From the NCBI GenBank assembly GCA_016212085.1, contig JACRHL010000016.1, positions 105,877 through 169,876 on the forward strand: a DNA stretch of 64,000 bases, read 5' to 3'. Position numbers and translations under genes: made by a program. Source of the stretch: Nitrospirota bacterium (GTDB taxonomy: Bacteria > Nitrospirota > JACRHL01). Numbering within the stretch: position 1 is the stretch's first letter; the number at the start of each line of letters is the position of its first letter. Below are positions 48,695-57,251 of this stretch, piece after piece. The notes under the pieces are model-generated. The model was not told where the DNA came from, ran no database searches, and worked only from the letters and a program-made list of their open reading frames with translations.

Positions 48695-50068
48695 TCACTT
48701 GCCGATGCAGAATCGGGAGAAGATGCGGTCGAGCAGGTCGTCGGTGGTGGTTTCGCCGGTGATCTCGCCCAGGGCGTCGAGGGCGGCGCGCAGGTCGGCG
48801 GCCACCAGTTCCGGGTAGGCGCCCGCCGCCAGCCCGTCACGGGCCCCCGCGGCGGCCCGCGCGGCCTGCTCCAGGGCCGCCTGCTGACGCAGGGTGACCA
48901 GGAAGGCGTGTTCCAGGGGGTGACCGGGCGCCGCCACGCGGGCGGCCAGGGCGGCCTTCAGGGCGTCCAGGCCGGCGCCGCCACGGGCGCTGACGGGGAT
49001 GGCGGCGAGCCCGGCGGGCAGGGAAGCGCGCGTCGGCAGGTCGCACTTGTTGACGGCCACCAGGGAACCGGGTCCGCCGTGGCGGGCCAGCAGCTCGCGG
49101 TCGTCATCGCATAGCGGCGCGGAGCCGTCCAGCACCAGCAGGCGCAGATCCGCCCCGGCCGCGGCGCTCCGGCTGCGGGCCACCCCCTCGGCCTCCACCG
49201 CGTCGGCGGGGGCGCGGATGCCGGCCGTGTCCTGTACCACGAAGCGCACGCCGCCGATGACCATCTCCGCATCCACCACGTCGCGGGTGGTGCCGGGCAG
49301 GTCGGCCACGATGGCCCGGTCGTAGCCCAGCAGGCGGTTGAGCAGGCTGCTCTTGCCCACGTTCGGGCGCCCCAGGATGGCCAGCCGCACCCCCTCGCGC
49401 AGGAGCACCCCGGAGCGGGCGCCGGCGACGACGGCGCCGAGCCGGCGGGCGGCATCCGCCAGCCCGGCGCGGACGGTGTCCGGCAGGTCCGTGTCCTCGT
49501 CGGGAAAGTCGATGGCCGCCTCCATGCGGGCCGCCAGGTCGCGCAGGGTTTCCGCCACCTCCGCAAGCTCGTGCGACAGCGCTCCGGCCAGCTGCCGCTG
49601 GGCCAGGCGTTGTTGCAGGTCGGTGCGGGCGTGGATGACCTCGAGCACGGCCTCCGCCTGGGCCAGGTCGATGCGGCCGTTCAGGAACGCCCGGCGCGTG
49701 AACTCGCCGGGCTCCGCCATGCGGCAGCCGCTGGCCAGCAGCGCCGCCAGCACCGCCCGCACGGAGGCCCCGCCGCCGTGGCACTGGATCTCCACCACGT
49801 CCTCGCGGGTGTAGCTGCGCGGCGCGCGCATGACGATGGCCAGGGCCTCGTCCAGCCTCTGCCCGGCGCCGTCCACGGCGAACCCGTGGCGCACGGAATG
49901 GGTGGGCACGTCCTCCAGCCGCTCGCCGGCGCTGGTCCGGAAGTGGCGCGCCGCCAGGGCCACCGCGTCGGGCCCGCTCAGGCGCACGATGCCCACGGCC
50001 CCCTCGCCGGGCGGGGTGGCGGGGGCGCAGATGGTGTCGGTGTCGGACAGCGGGGCGGGGGTGCGCAT
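48695..50068 (-). CDS. mnmE: tRNA modification GTPase MnmE
   Basis: 457 residues. N-terminal tetrahydrofolate-binding domain (DTICAPATPPGEGAVGIVRLSG), a helical domain, and an inserted G domain with GRPNVGKSSLLNRL, GTTRD, DTAGIR and NKCDL. The C-terminal FCIGK carries the family cysteine. Partner of MnmG in cmnm5U34 synthesis. It lies 16 bases after yidC on the minus strand, as in many rpmH-rnpA-yidD-yidC-mnmE blocks. Confidence 0.96.
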   Translation of the reverse strand: MRTPAPLSDTDTICAPATPPGEGAVGIVRLSGPDAVALAARHFRTSAGERLEDVPTHSVRHGFAVDGAGQRLDEALAIVMRAPRSYTREDVVEIQCHGGGASVRAVLAALLASGCRMAEPGEFTRRAFLNGRIDLAQAEAVLEVIHARTDLQQRLAQRQLAGALSHELAEVAETLRDLAARMEAAIDFPDEDTDLPDTVRAGLADAARRLGAVVAGARSGVLLREGVRLAILGRPNVGKSSLLNRLLGYDRAIVADLPGTTRDVVDAEMVIGGVRFVVQDTAGIRAPADAVEAEGVARSRSAAAGADLRLLVLDGSAPLCDDDRELLARHGGPGSLVAVNKCDLPTRASLPAGLAAIPVSARGGAGLDALKAALAARVAAPGHPLEHAFLVTLRQQAALEQAARAAAGARDGLAAGAYPELVAADLRAALDALGEITGETTTDDLLDRIFSRFCIGK

Positions 50069-50084
50069 GCCGCCGCCCTGGCCC

Positions 50085-51743
50085 CTAGGCGGTCTGCTTT
50101 TGCAGGAAGCGGATGGTGACGAACTGCTGGGTGATGGTGAACAGGTTGTTGAACAGCCAGTACAGCACCAGGCCCGCCGGGAAGTTCATGAAGAAGAAGG
50201 TGAAAATGACCGGCAGGAACAGCATGATGCGCGCCTGCTTGGGGTCCAGCGTGGTGGGCTGGATCTTCTGCTGCACGAACATGGAGACGCCCATGATGAT
50301 GGGCAGTACATAGTACGGGTCCTTGGCGGACAGGTCGATGATCCAGCCCATGAACGGCGTCTGGCGCAGCTCGATGGCCGTGTAGAGGATGTTGAAGAAG
50401 GCGATGAAGAACGGGATCTGCACGAAGATCGGCAGGCAGCCGCCCAGCGGGTTGATCTTGTGCTCCTTGTAGAGCGCCATGGTCTCGCGGCTGAGCTTCT
50501 CCTTGTTGTCCTTGTATTTCTTCTGGATCGTCTTGATCTGCGGCTGGATGGCCTGCATGGCCTTCATCGACTTGTACGACTTGTGGGTGAGCGGGATGAA
50601 GACGGTCTTGATGAGCAGGGTGAGCACGATGATCGACAGGCCGTAGTTGTGCACATAGCCGTCGATGGCGGTGAGCAGGATGAACATGGGCTCCGCCAGC
50701 ACCCGCACCAGGGACCAGGTGCCGAACATGAACCAGCCGAAATCGATGTTCTCGCGCAGGTTCGAGCCCACCGCCTTGAGCAGGGCGTATTCCTTGGGGC
50801 CCGCATAGAGCGTGAAGCGCCCGTTGGCGCCGTCGGCCATCACCAGGCCGGTGACCACGTGCTCCTTGCCGCGTGCCTGGGACACCACCGCCTTGGGGGC
50901 CTCGCGGGGCAGCAGGCCGGTGAGGAAGTACTTGTCCTGGCTCACCGTCCAGGCGATGCCCTCTTCCGCCGGGACGCGCAGCAGCGGCTGGGCCATGTCG
51001 TCCGGATCCTCGCGCTGCACGTCGCCGTCCACCAGGTTGGCCACGCCCACGAAGCCGATGGTGAGCGCGCCCCACTTGTGGATGCCGAAATTGGACCCCA
51101 ACGACAGGGTATAGTCGGCGGCCAGCCCCTGGGTGTCCACCGCCAGATCCACCGCGTAGCCGTCGCCGTGGAAGGTCATGGCCTTGGTCACCTGGGCGCC
51201 GCTGGCCGGGTCCACGAAGCGGAAGGTGAGCGTGGCGCTGTCGTCACCCTTGAGGCGCACCCGCTCCCGGTCCACGCTCCACACGCCGTTCTCGAAGGCT
51301 GGCGCGCCGTCCACCAGCAGCGCCAGGGGCCGGGTCACCGCGTCGCCGGCGGGCGGGTTCACCAGGTTGATGGGGGTGGTGTGGTCGTCGGCGAAGAAGG
51401 TCTTGAGCCGCCACTCGGTGGCCACCGCGCCCCGGGTGGAAAAGACGGCGCGGTACAGGTCGGTCTCCACCACCACCTGGCGCTCCGTCAGCGCCGGGGC
51501 GGCGGGAACGGCGGCGGGAGTCTGGGTGGCCTTGGGCGCGGGGGCCGATGCGGCCAGCGTGGCCTGGGCGGGGGGGGCGGGGGCCGAATCCGCCGCCGTG
51601 GCGCCGGGCGCATCCCCCTCGGCCTGCTGCTGCACGGCGGTGCGGCTCTGCGGCGTCTCGATCCCCATCATCTTGAGGAACGGCCCGTAGGCGGCCATGA
51701 TGGCCAGCGACAGGATCAGAAACAGCAGGGTGTTGCGTTGCAT
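50085..51743 (-). CDS. yidC: membrane protein insertase YidC
   Basis: 552 residues, Gram-negative long form. N-terminal helix (TLLFLILSLAIMAAYGPFL), an Ala/Pro-rich linker, a large periplasmic beta domain (about 85-340) and a C-terminal five-helix insertase core ending in LFTITQQFVTIRFLQKQTA. The groove position occupied by Arg366 in E. coli is Lys here (LLIKTVFIPLTHKS), a known variant in other proteobacterial lineages. It inserts membrane proteins alone or with SecYEG. Confidence 0.95.
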   Translation of the reverse strand: MQRNTLLFLILSLAIMAAYGPFLKMMGIETPQSRTAVQQQAEGDAPGATAADSAPAPPAQATLAASAPAPKATQTPAAVPAAPALTERQVVVETDLYRAVFSTRGAVATEWRLKTFFADDHTTPINLVNPPAGDAVTRPLALLVDGAPAFENGVWSVDRERVRLKGDDSATLTFRFVDPASGAQVTKAMTFHGDGYAVDLAVDTQGLAADYTLSLGSNFGIHKWGALTIGFVGVANLVDGDVQREDPDDMAQPLLRVPAEEGIAWTVSQDKYFLTGLLPREAPKAVVSQARGKEHVVTGLVMADGANGRFTLYAGPKEYALLKAVGSNLRENIDFGWFMFGTWSLVRVLAEPMFILLTAIDGYVHNYGLSIIVLTLLIKTVFIPLTHKSYKSMKAMQAIQPQIKTIQKKYKDNKEKLSRETMALYKEHKINPLGGCLPIFVQIPFFIAFFNILYTAIELRQTPFMGWIIDLSAKDPYYVLPIIMGVSMFVQQKIQPTTLDPKQARIMLFLPVIFTFFFMNFPAGLVLYWLFNNLFTITQQFVTIRFLQKQTA

Positions 51744-51793
51744 GGAAACTCGAGGCGTCGTCGTGGTGGGTGCAAAAGCGGGTCAGCCGGCGG

Positions 51794-52027
51794 TCAGCGT
51801 ACGGGGTCGTAGCCACCGGGGTGCAGGGGGTGGCAGCGCAGCAGGCGCCAGAGGGCGCGCGGCATGCCGCCCAGCAGCCCGTGGCGTTCGATGGCCTGCT
51901 TGGCGTATTCGGAGCAGCTTGGCACGAACCGGCAGCGCGGGCCCAGCAGCGGCGATATCCAGCGTTGGTAGCCGTTCAGCAGGGCCACGCCGATGCGCCG
52001 GCCGGGGGTGAGGCGGGTGCCGCTCAT
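51794..52027 (-). CDS. yidD: membrane protein insertion efficiency factor YidD
   Basis: 77 residues. The family core [23 protein letters not shown] is largely conserved, with three cysteines, and GGYDPV closes the protein. The ATG at 52027 overlaps the rnpA stop (ATGA). An upstream start in frame would only reach into rnpA. Confidence 0.94.
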   Translation of the reverse strand: MSGTRLTPGRRIGVALLNGYQRWISPLLGPRCRFVPSCSEYAKQAIERHGLLGGMPRALWRLLRCHPLHPGGYDPVR

Positions 52028-52383
52028 TGGGCGGCGATGCGCTCGACCAGGCGCAGGCTGCGCTCGCGAAGCTCTTCCCACGGCAGGGTGGCCACGCCGA
52101 TCTGGGCCATGATGACCACGTCGAAGCCGCGCCCGACGGCGCTGAAGGGGGCGCGGAACGCCTCCCTGGTGCGGCGCCGGATGCGGTTGCGCACCACCGC
52201 CTTCTTGGAGACACGGCGCCCGACCTGGATGCAGAAGCGCGGGTGCGGCCGCTCGGTGGCCCGGAACACCACCCGCAAGTGGGGGTCGTTGAGGCGCCGG
52301 CCGTCGCGGAACACGGCACGGATCTCCGTGCTGTGGTTCAACCGGAGCTGCCGCAGCGGGATGGTCACCTGCGCGGACGGCAC
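52024..52383 (-). CDS. rnpA: ribonuclease P protein component
   Basis: 119 residues from GTG. The RNA-binding signature [18 protein letters not shown] is intact (residues 54-71). It binds the catalytic RNA of RNase P and helps trim tRNA 5' ends. The usual N-terminal box (L..R..F..V) reads [17 protein letters not shown]. The start is uncertain between GTG at 52383 and an internal GTG at 52368. It is 8 bases after rpmH. Confidence 0.92.
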   Translation of the reverse strand: MPSAQVTIPLRQLRLNHSTEIRAVFRDGRRLNDPHLRVVFRATERPHPRFCIQVGRRVSKKAVVRNRIRRRTREAFRAPFSAVGRGFDVVIMAQIGVATLPWEELRERSLRLVERIAAQ

Positions 52384-52391
52384 AACGGGCG

Positions 52392-52529
52392 TCAGTGGGA
52401 GATGCGCTTGCGGCCCTTGGCGCGGCGCCGCGCCAGCACCTTGCGGCCGCCGGCGGTCTTCATGCGGGCGCGGAAGCCGTGGGTGCGCTTGCGCTTGAGG
52501 TTGCTGAACTTGAAAGTGGTGACAGACAT
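52392..52529 (-). CDS. rpmH: 50S ribosomal protein L34
   Basis: 45 residues. The conserved core [13 protein letters not shown] and [15 protein letters not shown] is unmistakable. It begins [10 protein letters not shown] rather than the usual MKRTFQPS. First gene of the minus-strand rpmH-rnpA-yidD-yidC-mnmE operon, with a sigma-70 promoter about 80 bases upstream. Confidence 0.96.
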   Translation of the reverse strand: MSVTTFKFSNLKRKRTHGFRARMKTAGGRKVLARRRAKGRKRISH

Positions 52530-52614
52530 GGCCGATCCGAGTCCTTAAAAGCGCCAGGAAAAAACCGGAACGCGGGCGCGAGCGCCGCGATTTCCGAAAG
52601 TCAAAAAGACTGCA

Positions 52615-52644
52615 ATAGTAGGTCGGGGCGCATCATTCTGTCAA
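52615..52644 (-). promoter_or_regulatory. promoter of rpmH operon
   Basis: On the minus strand: TTGACA (52644-52639), an 18-base spacer, TACTAT (52620-52615). No DnaA-box cluster is seen between here and the tRNA, so the origin itself is not evident. Confidence 0.7.
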
Positions 52645-52673
52645 ATTCATCCGCCACGCGACGCGCCGGGTGG

Positions 52674-52703
52674 TTGACGGGCTCCATTCCCGAATGGTAC
52701 CAA
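52674..52703 (+). promoter_or_regulatory. possible promoter of tRNA-Leu
   Basis: TTGACG (52674-52679), 18 bases, TACCAA (52698-52703). The -35 is good and the -10 weak; placed about 20 bases before the tRNA. Confidence 0.45.
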
Positions 52704-52723
52704 TTCTGCCACCCCGCCCGACT

Positions 52724-52810
52724 GCCGGAGTGGTGAAATTGGTAGACGCACTGGACTCAAAATCCAGCGGGGGCAACCCCATGCCGGTTCGAGCCCGGCC
52801 TCCGGCACCA
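52724..52810 (+). tRNA. tRNA-Leu (anticodon CAA)
   Basis: 87 bases. Acceptor GCCGGAG pairs with CTCCGGC, the anticodon stem CTGGA/TCCAG encloses CTCAAAA (anticodon CAA), and the long variable arm of class II tRNAs is present. The T loop is GGTTCGAGC and CCA is encoded. It diverges from rpmH. Confidence 0.97.
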
Positions 52811-52814
52811 TCTT

Positions 52815-53195
52815 TCAGATTAACGGAAACGCACCCCGCAGCGCCGGCAGGCGCGCGAGCAGCACCGCCACGTCCCACCCCCAGAAGGGGCGCGGGAACA
52901 GCGCCAGCTTGTGGGCCGCCTTGTCCACGTTGCGGTGCGCGGCGGCGGTCCGGCCGCGGGCCCCGGCGTGGAGGGCGGCGGCCAGCTGGATGAGGCCGCG
53001 CAGCACCAGCTCCGCATCGTCCTCCGGGCCGTCACCCATCAGCCGCCAGGCCTGTTCCCAGGCCTCGTGGGCCTCAAAGTACCGGCCCGCCTCGAAGTGC
53101 GCCACGCCTTCGGCGAACCGGCGCGCCTGCACGGGGGAGCAGGGGGGCTCGGCCAGGGGGCCGACCGTGTCCGGATCGCGCTTGCGGGGAGGCAT
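52815..53195 (-). CDS. DUF309 family protein
   Basis: 126 residues from the ATG at 53195 (a TTG 36 bases upstream is possible). The DUF309 signature YFEAHEAWEQAW is present, followed by helices containing LRGLIQLAAALH. Function of the family is unknown; it is a small helical protein often near tRNA or translation genes. Its stop lies 5 bases from the end of tRNA-Leu. Confidence 0.8.
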   Translation of the reverse strand: MPPRKRDPDTVGPLAEPPCSPVQARRFAEGVAHFEAGRYFEAHEAWEQAWRLMGDGPEDDAELVLRGLIQLAAALHAGARGRTAAAHRNVDKAAHKLALFPRPFWGWDVAVLLARLPALRGAFPLI

Positions 53196-53247
53196 GGGAC
53201 CAGTTTCCGCCCGGCCGGGCGGCGCGTGCAAGGCCCGGCCGGGCCAG

Positions 53248-53961
53248 TCAGGCGTGGACGGTGCGGTCCCGCCGGTAGGCGTCGCAGGCCTCGACCACCA
53301 GCCACGCGCCGATCATCTCGATGGTCTCCTCGGTGACGATCTCCAGGTCCCAGATCCATTGCAGGGTGCTGTGATTCAGCAGGTTGGTGGTGGACTCGAT
53401 GCCCAGCGCGGCGGCCAGGAAGATGGCGAGCCCCGTGGCGAGCAGGCGCCACGCGCACGGCGCCTGCGCGTACACGGGGCTCGCATACAGCGCCAGCGCC
53501 ACCAGCACCAGGATCGCCACCGGCCCCAGCATCAGCACCCAGCGGGTGGTGTGGAGCAGTTGGCCGTAGGTGCCGCCGTGATCCGCCAGCAGGCGCCCCA
53601 GACGCTCGTGGACCATGGCCACCTCGTCGATGGAAAAGAACACGAACACCGCCGCCAGGGCCAGCCACACGCGCGCGGCGCGCCCTTGCGGCCCCGCCGC
53701 GCGGCAACGCCAGGCAAGCGCCGCCGCCACCGCCCACAACATGCTGCTGTACCAGGTGGCCAGGCTCGATTCGAGGCCCATGTTGATGATCTGGGTGAGC
53801 GTCCAGAACGGTTGCCCCATCATCAGGTTCAACATGTTGGTGGCGCACAGCACCGCGATGCCGACGCCAAGCCCGTACACGGGCCCCACCACGGACAGGT
53901 GCGCATCCCACGCCGCGCGGACGGTCGCCGGAGGAGCGGGATGGATCGCCTTGGTGCCCAT
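53248..53961 (-). CDS. multipass membrane protein with conserved SIDEVAMVHE motif
   Basis: 237 residues from the ATG at 53961 (the open frame continues to 54060 but the extra part is not hydrophobic or conserved). Six hydrophobic segments are visible. FFSIDEVAMVHERLG lies at a membrane edge and resembles a motif seen in otherwise uncharacterised bacterial membrane proteins. IVTEETIEMIGAWLVV is a second acidic membrane-edge segment. Function unknown; acidic residues in the membrane plane hint at metal or ion handling, which is inference. Confidence 0.65.
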   Translation of the reverse strand: MGTKAIHPAPPATVRAAWDAHLSVVGPVYGLGVGIAVLCATNMLNLMMGQPFWTLTQIINMGLESSLATWYSSMLWAVAAALAWRCRAAGPQGRAARVWLALAAVFVFFSIDEVAMVHERLGRLLADHGGTYGQLLHTTRWVLMLGPVAILVLVALALYASPVYAQAPCAWRLLATGLAIFLAAALGIESTTNLLNHSTLQWIWDLEIVTEETIEMIGAWLVVEACDAYRRDRTVHA

Positions 53962-54071
53962 GCATGGCCTATCGATAGGGGTTGCCGACGGCGTCTTATC
54001 GGTTGTCGGTGGCGTGCGGATGACGCCGGGCCGGCTGTAAAGAAACATGACAGGGCGCATTCTCGTAACCC

Positions 54072-54095
54072 ATTGATAACGTGTACGTTACCAAT
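54072..54095. promoter_or_regulatory. 24-bp palindrome, possible activator site
   Basis: ATTGATAACGTGTACGTTAC plus CAAT: 11 of 12 base pairs match across a 2-base centre (core TAACGT-GT-ACGTTA). It lies about 250 bases upstream of the sigma-54 promoter, the usual enhancer distance, and also upstream of the divergent membrane-protein gene. Confidence 0.5.
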
Positions 54096-54325
54096 TGGCG
54101 TGCCGCGATGCCGCGGCGGTGTAAAAAAAACGGACACCCGCCATGGATAGCTAACCGACTGATTTTTAAATGATATTGTGTGTCGGCCGGGCCGCAGCCG
54201 TCGGTTTCCTTTGCGCCGGTTCCCCTTGGCCCGCCCGCCCGTTTTCCGGCCATGCGCGCCATGTAACGATATAACTAGTTGAAATAATTAGTAAAACTCC
54301 GTCGCGTTCGGGCTTCTCCCGTGGT

Positions 54326-54341
54326 TGGCCCGCGCCTTGCT
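54326..54341 (+). promoter_or_regulatory. sigma-54 promoter of the PEP-CTERM gene
   Basis: TGGCCCG-CGCC-TTGCT, only one deviation from TGGCACG-N4-TTGCW and exact GG-N10-GC spacing. PEP-CTERM genes are known to be RpoN-dependent through the PrsK/PrsR system in some bacteria. Confidence 0.85.
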
Positions 54342-54416
54342 TTGTCCATGGGTGGCGAGGGGCTTCGGCGCCAGCCTTCACCGGAGTGGGGCGCCACAAA
54401 CCATAAGGGGGTTATC

Positions 54417-55277
54417 ATGAAACGCTACCTTACCTTCATCGGCTCGGTGGTGGTGGGTGCCACACTGGCGCTCGCAGGGGGGGCGACGCCCGCGTTCGCC
54501 ACCGGTTGCGACGACGACTGCGGCGGCGTGCCCGACTTCACCCTGGCCGATGGCAACGCGACCGTCGACTACGGTTCCGGCGGCATGCACAACTGGGTGG
54601 TGGATGATGTGGATCACCTGTTCCTGCAGGACTTCTGGGTCCGCGTGGGCGACGAGTACCGCGAGCAGCAGGTGTCGTCGTTGCACTATGTGGGTGGCCT
54701 CGCCACCAACACCAACATCGGCGACGACCGACTCGACACCTTGAACGTGGTCTACTCGGGCCTGGGCCTGGAGATCGACCTGACCTACGTGCTGCGTGGC
54801 GGCGCTGACGGCAGCCAGGGTTCCGACCTGACCGAGGCGATCCTGGTCCGGAACACCTCCGATCGGGCACGGGACGTGTCGTTCTTCCAGTATTCCGACT
54901 TCGATCTGGGCGGCACGGCGGGTAACGACACGGCCCAGTTGGTGAACGCCAACACGGTGCGCCAGACCGACCCGACCACGGTGTTCAACGAGACGGTGGT
55001 GACGCCCGCCGCCGACCTGTGGGAGATCGCCTTCTACCGCGATACCTTCGACAGGCTCACCGACGGCGATGCGGACAACCTGGGCAACGCCGAGTCGCCG
55101 CTCACCGGCGACGTGACCTGGGCCTTCCAGTGGGACTTCCTGCTCAACCCGGGTCAGACGTTCCTGATCAGCAAGGACAAGAACATCGGTGCCGTTCCCG
55201 AGCCCTCCACGGTGCTCCTGATGGGTACCGGCTTGATCGCCCTGGCGCTGTGGCGCCGGCGCGCGGTGGCGGCGTAA
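54417..55277 (+). CDS. PEP-CTERM sorting-domain protein
   Basis: 286 residues. Signal peptide (KRYLTFIGSVVVGATLALA...TPAFA), a beta-rich mature part with DDDCGGVPD near the start, and a textbook C-terminal sorting signal: VPEPSTVLLMGTGLIALALW then RRR. Exosortase (EpsH) cleaves such tails; no exosortase gene is in this window. AAGGGGG lies 6 bases before the ATG. Its repeats of Asp/Asn-rich beta segments fit an extracellular matrix or surface protein. Confidence 0.93.
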   Translation: MKRYLTFIGSVVVGATLALAGGATPAFATGCDDDCGGVPDFTLADGNATVDYGSGGMHNWVVDDVDHLFLQDFWVRVGDEYREQQVSSLHYVGGLATNTNIGDDRLDTLNVVYSGLGLEIDLTYVLRGGADGSQGSDLTEAILVRNTSDRARDVSFFQYSDFDLGGTAGNDTAQLVNANTVRQTDPTTVFNETVVTPAADLWEIAFYRDTFDRLTDGDADNLGNAESPLTGDVTWAFQWDFLLNPGQTFLISKDKNIGAVPEPSTVLLMGTGLIALALWRRRAVAA

Positions 55278-55310
55278 CCCGCCGCCCCGACGCCGAGCCC
55301 CGCGGCGACG

Positions 55311-55347
55311 CCCCGGCCCCCGCATCATGGGGGCCGGGGTTTTTTTT
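55311..55347 (+). terminator. rho-independent terminator of the PEP-CTERM gene
   Basis: An 11-bp stem CCCCGGCCCCC/GGGGGCCGGGG with a 7-base loop and eight T. Confidence 0.95.
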
Positions 55348-55490
55348 GCCCATGCCGGGGGGGCGATGATTGCGCGGCCGGAGCCCGACCAGGGTCTTGC
55401 AAAAATCCATGCAAGCGTGGTTTTCCAGTTTCTCCAGGTGGTTACGCGCTCGAAGCCCGGCCGGTACAGCCCGGCACCGGGCGCGGGCGC

Positions 55491-55522
55491 GCCGAAAAAC
55501 GGCGTTTTTCAACAGCCTGCTA
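55491..55522. repeat. dispersed repeat, copy A
   Basis: 32 bases starting GCCGAAAAACGGCG and ending CAGCCTGCTA, with an internal GCCG/CGGC hairpin followed by T5. It matches copy B (57693-57724) at 28 of 32 positions. Such CAACAGCCTGCTA ends recur in intergenic elements of other bacteria. Confidence 0.7.
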
Positions 55523-55590
55523 ATCAACGCCCGCCGCCGCGCCGAAAGGAGACCGGGACACCCCCCAAGTTGGTGGAGGCGAACGGCGGC

Positions 55591-56811
55591 GTGGCGGAGC
55601 CAACGGTCTGGATCATCAGCACGCGCCCGGAACTGGTTTCCGCGGCGCGCACGGCCAGCGCGGGCGTCGGTGCCCGGCTGACCGCGCTCGGGTTGCCGCC
55701 GGACCCGTTCCCGACCGATGGGGTGGCCCCGCCGGATCTGATCCTGCTGGACGCCACCGGCGGTGACGCCGCCGTGGCGTTCCTGAGCGGCGTCAACCGG
55801 CCGGGGGGCGCCCCCGTCGTGCCGCTCCTCGCCATTACCGGCGATGCGTGGGAGGAACGGGTCCTGATGTTCTCCCACGGCGCCCACGAGTGCATCGTCG
55901 ACCCCTTTCACATCGAGGAGCTGACCGCCCGCATCAGGGGCCTGTTGCGCCTCAAGGCGTTGCAGAAGCGGGTGGTGGCGCGCGAGACGGAACTGGCGAC
56001 GGCGAACCGCGAACTGGTTCGGCTCGCCACCCTCAAGGACGACTTCATCGCCACCCTCTCCCACGAGCTGCGCACCCCGCTGACCGCCATCTGCGAGTTC
56101 ACCTCGCTCATGCTCGACGAGGTGACGGGCCCCGTCAACGACACCCAGCGCGAATGCCTGGAGGTCGCCCACGCCAACTGCCAGCACCTGGCCATGATGA
56201 TCGACGACCTGCTCAACCTGTCGCGGCTGGCGAGCGGCGAGATGCGGTTCAATCCGGTGCCCACCAATCTGGTGGCGCTGGTCAACGACGCCCGCGCGTC
56301 CCTGGGCCCCATGGCCGTGCGCCGGCAGGTACGGGTGACCGTGCGCCCGTCCGGCGGCGCGGTGATGGCGGCGGTGGACCGGGCCCGCATGCGCCAGGTG
56401 ATCGTGAACCTGCTGTCCAACGCCATCAAGTTCACCGCCGAGGGGAGCGACGTGGAGGTGGTGGCCGAGGCGGTCCCGGAGCGGGGCATCGTCCGGCTGG
56501 AGGTGGTCGACCAGGGCCCCGGCCTGCCGCCGGAACAGCAGCGGCGCGTTTTCGAGCGGTTTTTCCAGGGCAAGCCCATGCACGCCAGCAAGAGCGGGCT
56601 GGGGCTGGGCCTGAACGTATGCATGGAGATCGTTTCCCAGCACGGGGGGCGGATCGGCGTGGAAAGCGTGGTCGGCAAGGGGTGCCGTTTCATCATCGAC
56701 CTGCCCGTGGCGGCGGGCGATGGCGCGGCGCCGGCCGGGCCCCAACCCGCTCCGGACCCGGCGGGCCGGGCGCCGCGCCGCGGGAAACCAGCACAAGGAG
56801 ACAGCCCATGA
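55591..56811 (+). CDS. sensor histidine kinase with N-terminal pseudo-receiver domain
   Basis: 406 residues from GTG, with GGAGG 11 bases upstream; a TTG at 55570 is the alternative. Residues 1-120 are receiver-like (VWIISTRPEL, LILLDATGGD) but lack the paired acidic residues and the conserved Lys (IVDPFH instead of KP), so it is probably not phosphorylated. A short coiled linker leads to HisKA (FIATLSHELRTPLTAI) and HATPase (VNLLSNAIKFT, DQGPGLPPE, SGLGLGLNVCMEI). No membrane segment: a soluble kinase. Its stop overlaps the next regulator. Confidence 0.88.
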   Translation: MAEPTVWIISTRPELVSAARTASAGVGARLTALGLPPDPFPTDGVAPPDLILLDATGGDAAVAFLSGVNRPGGAPVVPLLAITGDAWEERVLMFSHGAHECIVDPFHIEELTARIRGLLRLKALQKRVVARETELATANRELVRLATLKDDFIATLSHELRTPLTAICEFTSLMLDEVTGPVNDTQRECLEVAHANCQHLAMMIDDLLNLSRLASGEMRFNPVPTNLVALVNDARASLGPMAVRRQVRVTVRPSGGAVMAAVDRARMRQVIVNLLSNAIKFTAEGSDVEVVAEAVPERGIVRLEVVDQGPGLPPEQQRRVFERFFQGKPMHASKSGLGLGLNVCMEIVSQHGGRIGVESVVGKGCRFIIDLPVAAGDGAAPAGPQPAPDPAGRAPRRGKPAQGDSP

Positions 56812-57230
56812 ACACCCACCCCGACGCGGGCGGCACCCTCCCCCGCATCCTGGTGGTGGACGACGACCGCGACATCGTCCACGCCCTGACCATCCGCCTG
56901 CGCCAGGCGGGCTACGAGGTCGCCGCCGCCCATGACGGCTACGAGGCGGTGCATTCCGCCCACACCCACCCGCCGGACCTGATCCTGCTCGACATCAAGC
57001 TGCCGTCCGGCGACGGCTTCACGGTGCTGGAGAGATTGCGCGGCTCGGTGCAGACTGCCCACATCCCGGTGGTGTTCCTGACCGCCAACCCGCAGACCGC
57101 CAACTGGCAGCGGGCATTGGAGATGGGGGCCCTGGATTTCATTCCCAAACCCTACGATGGCAAGGAGCTGTTGCGGGTGATCAAGCGCGCCCTGGAGCGC
57201 AGCCACGCCAACCCCGCCGTGGCGGGATAG
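56808..57230 (+). CDS. single-domain response regulator
   Basis: 140 residues. AAGGAG 7 bases before the ATG; ATGA overlap with the kinase. Complete receiver: acidic pair in ILVVDDDRD, phosphate acceptor Asp in LILLDIKLP, Thr in VVFLTANP and Lys in PKPYDG. No output domain, so it acts by protein contact or phosphorelay. Likely partner of the upstream kinase. Confidence 0.93.
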   Translation: MNTHPDAGGTLPRILVVDDDRDIVHALTIRLRQAGYEVAAAHDGYEAVHSAHTHPPDLILLDIKLPSGDGFTVLERLRGSVQTAHIPVVFLTANPQTANWQRALEMGALDFIPKPYDGKELLRVIKRALERSHANPAVAG

Positions 57231-57251
57231 CAAGCAAGAGGAGGTGAGCGC

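Larger units (their letters stand above)
53962..54416. other. AT-rich divergent intergenic region
   Basis: About 455 bases without a gene, clearly richer in AT than the rest of the window around 54060-54300. It holds the 24-base palindrome at 54072-54095, an inverted repeat GGCGGTGT/ACACC(C)GCC around A8 (about 54115-54143), CCGAC/GTCGG arms around an AT-rich centre (about 54154-54186) and the sigma-54 promoter at 54326. Confidence 0.55.
55278..55590 (+). other. gap between PEP-CTERM gene and histidine kinase
   Basis: Holds the terminator at 55311-55347, the repeat copy at 55491-55522 and AAAGGAG at 55545-55551. The kinase frame is open through most of it, but the codons there translate the repeat and are not conserved. 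Confidence 0.5.

Noticed and set aside
52530..52723. Replication origin next to rpmH
   Set aside because: No cluster of TTATCCACA-type DnaA boxes and no dnaA gene; only divergent promoters of rpmH and tRNA-Leu.
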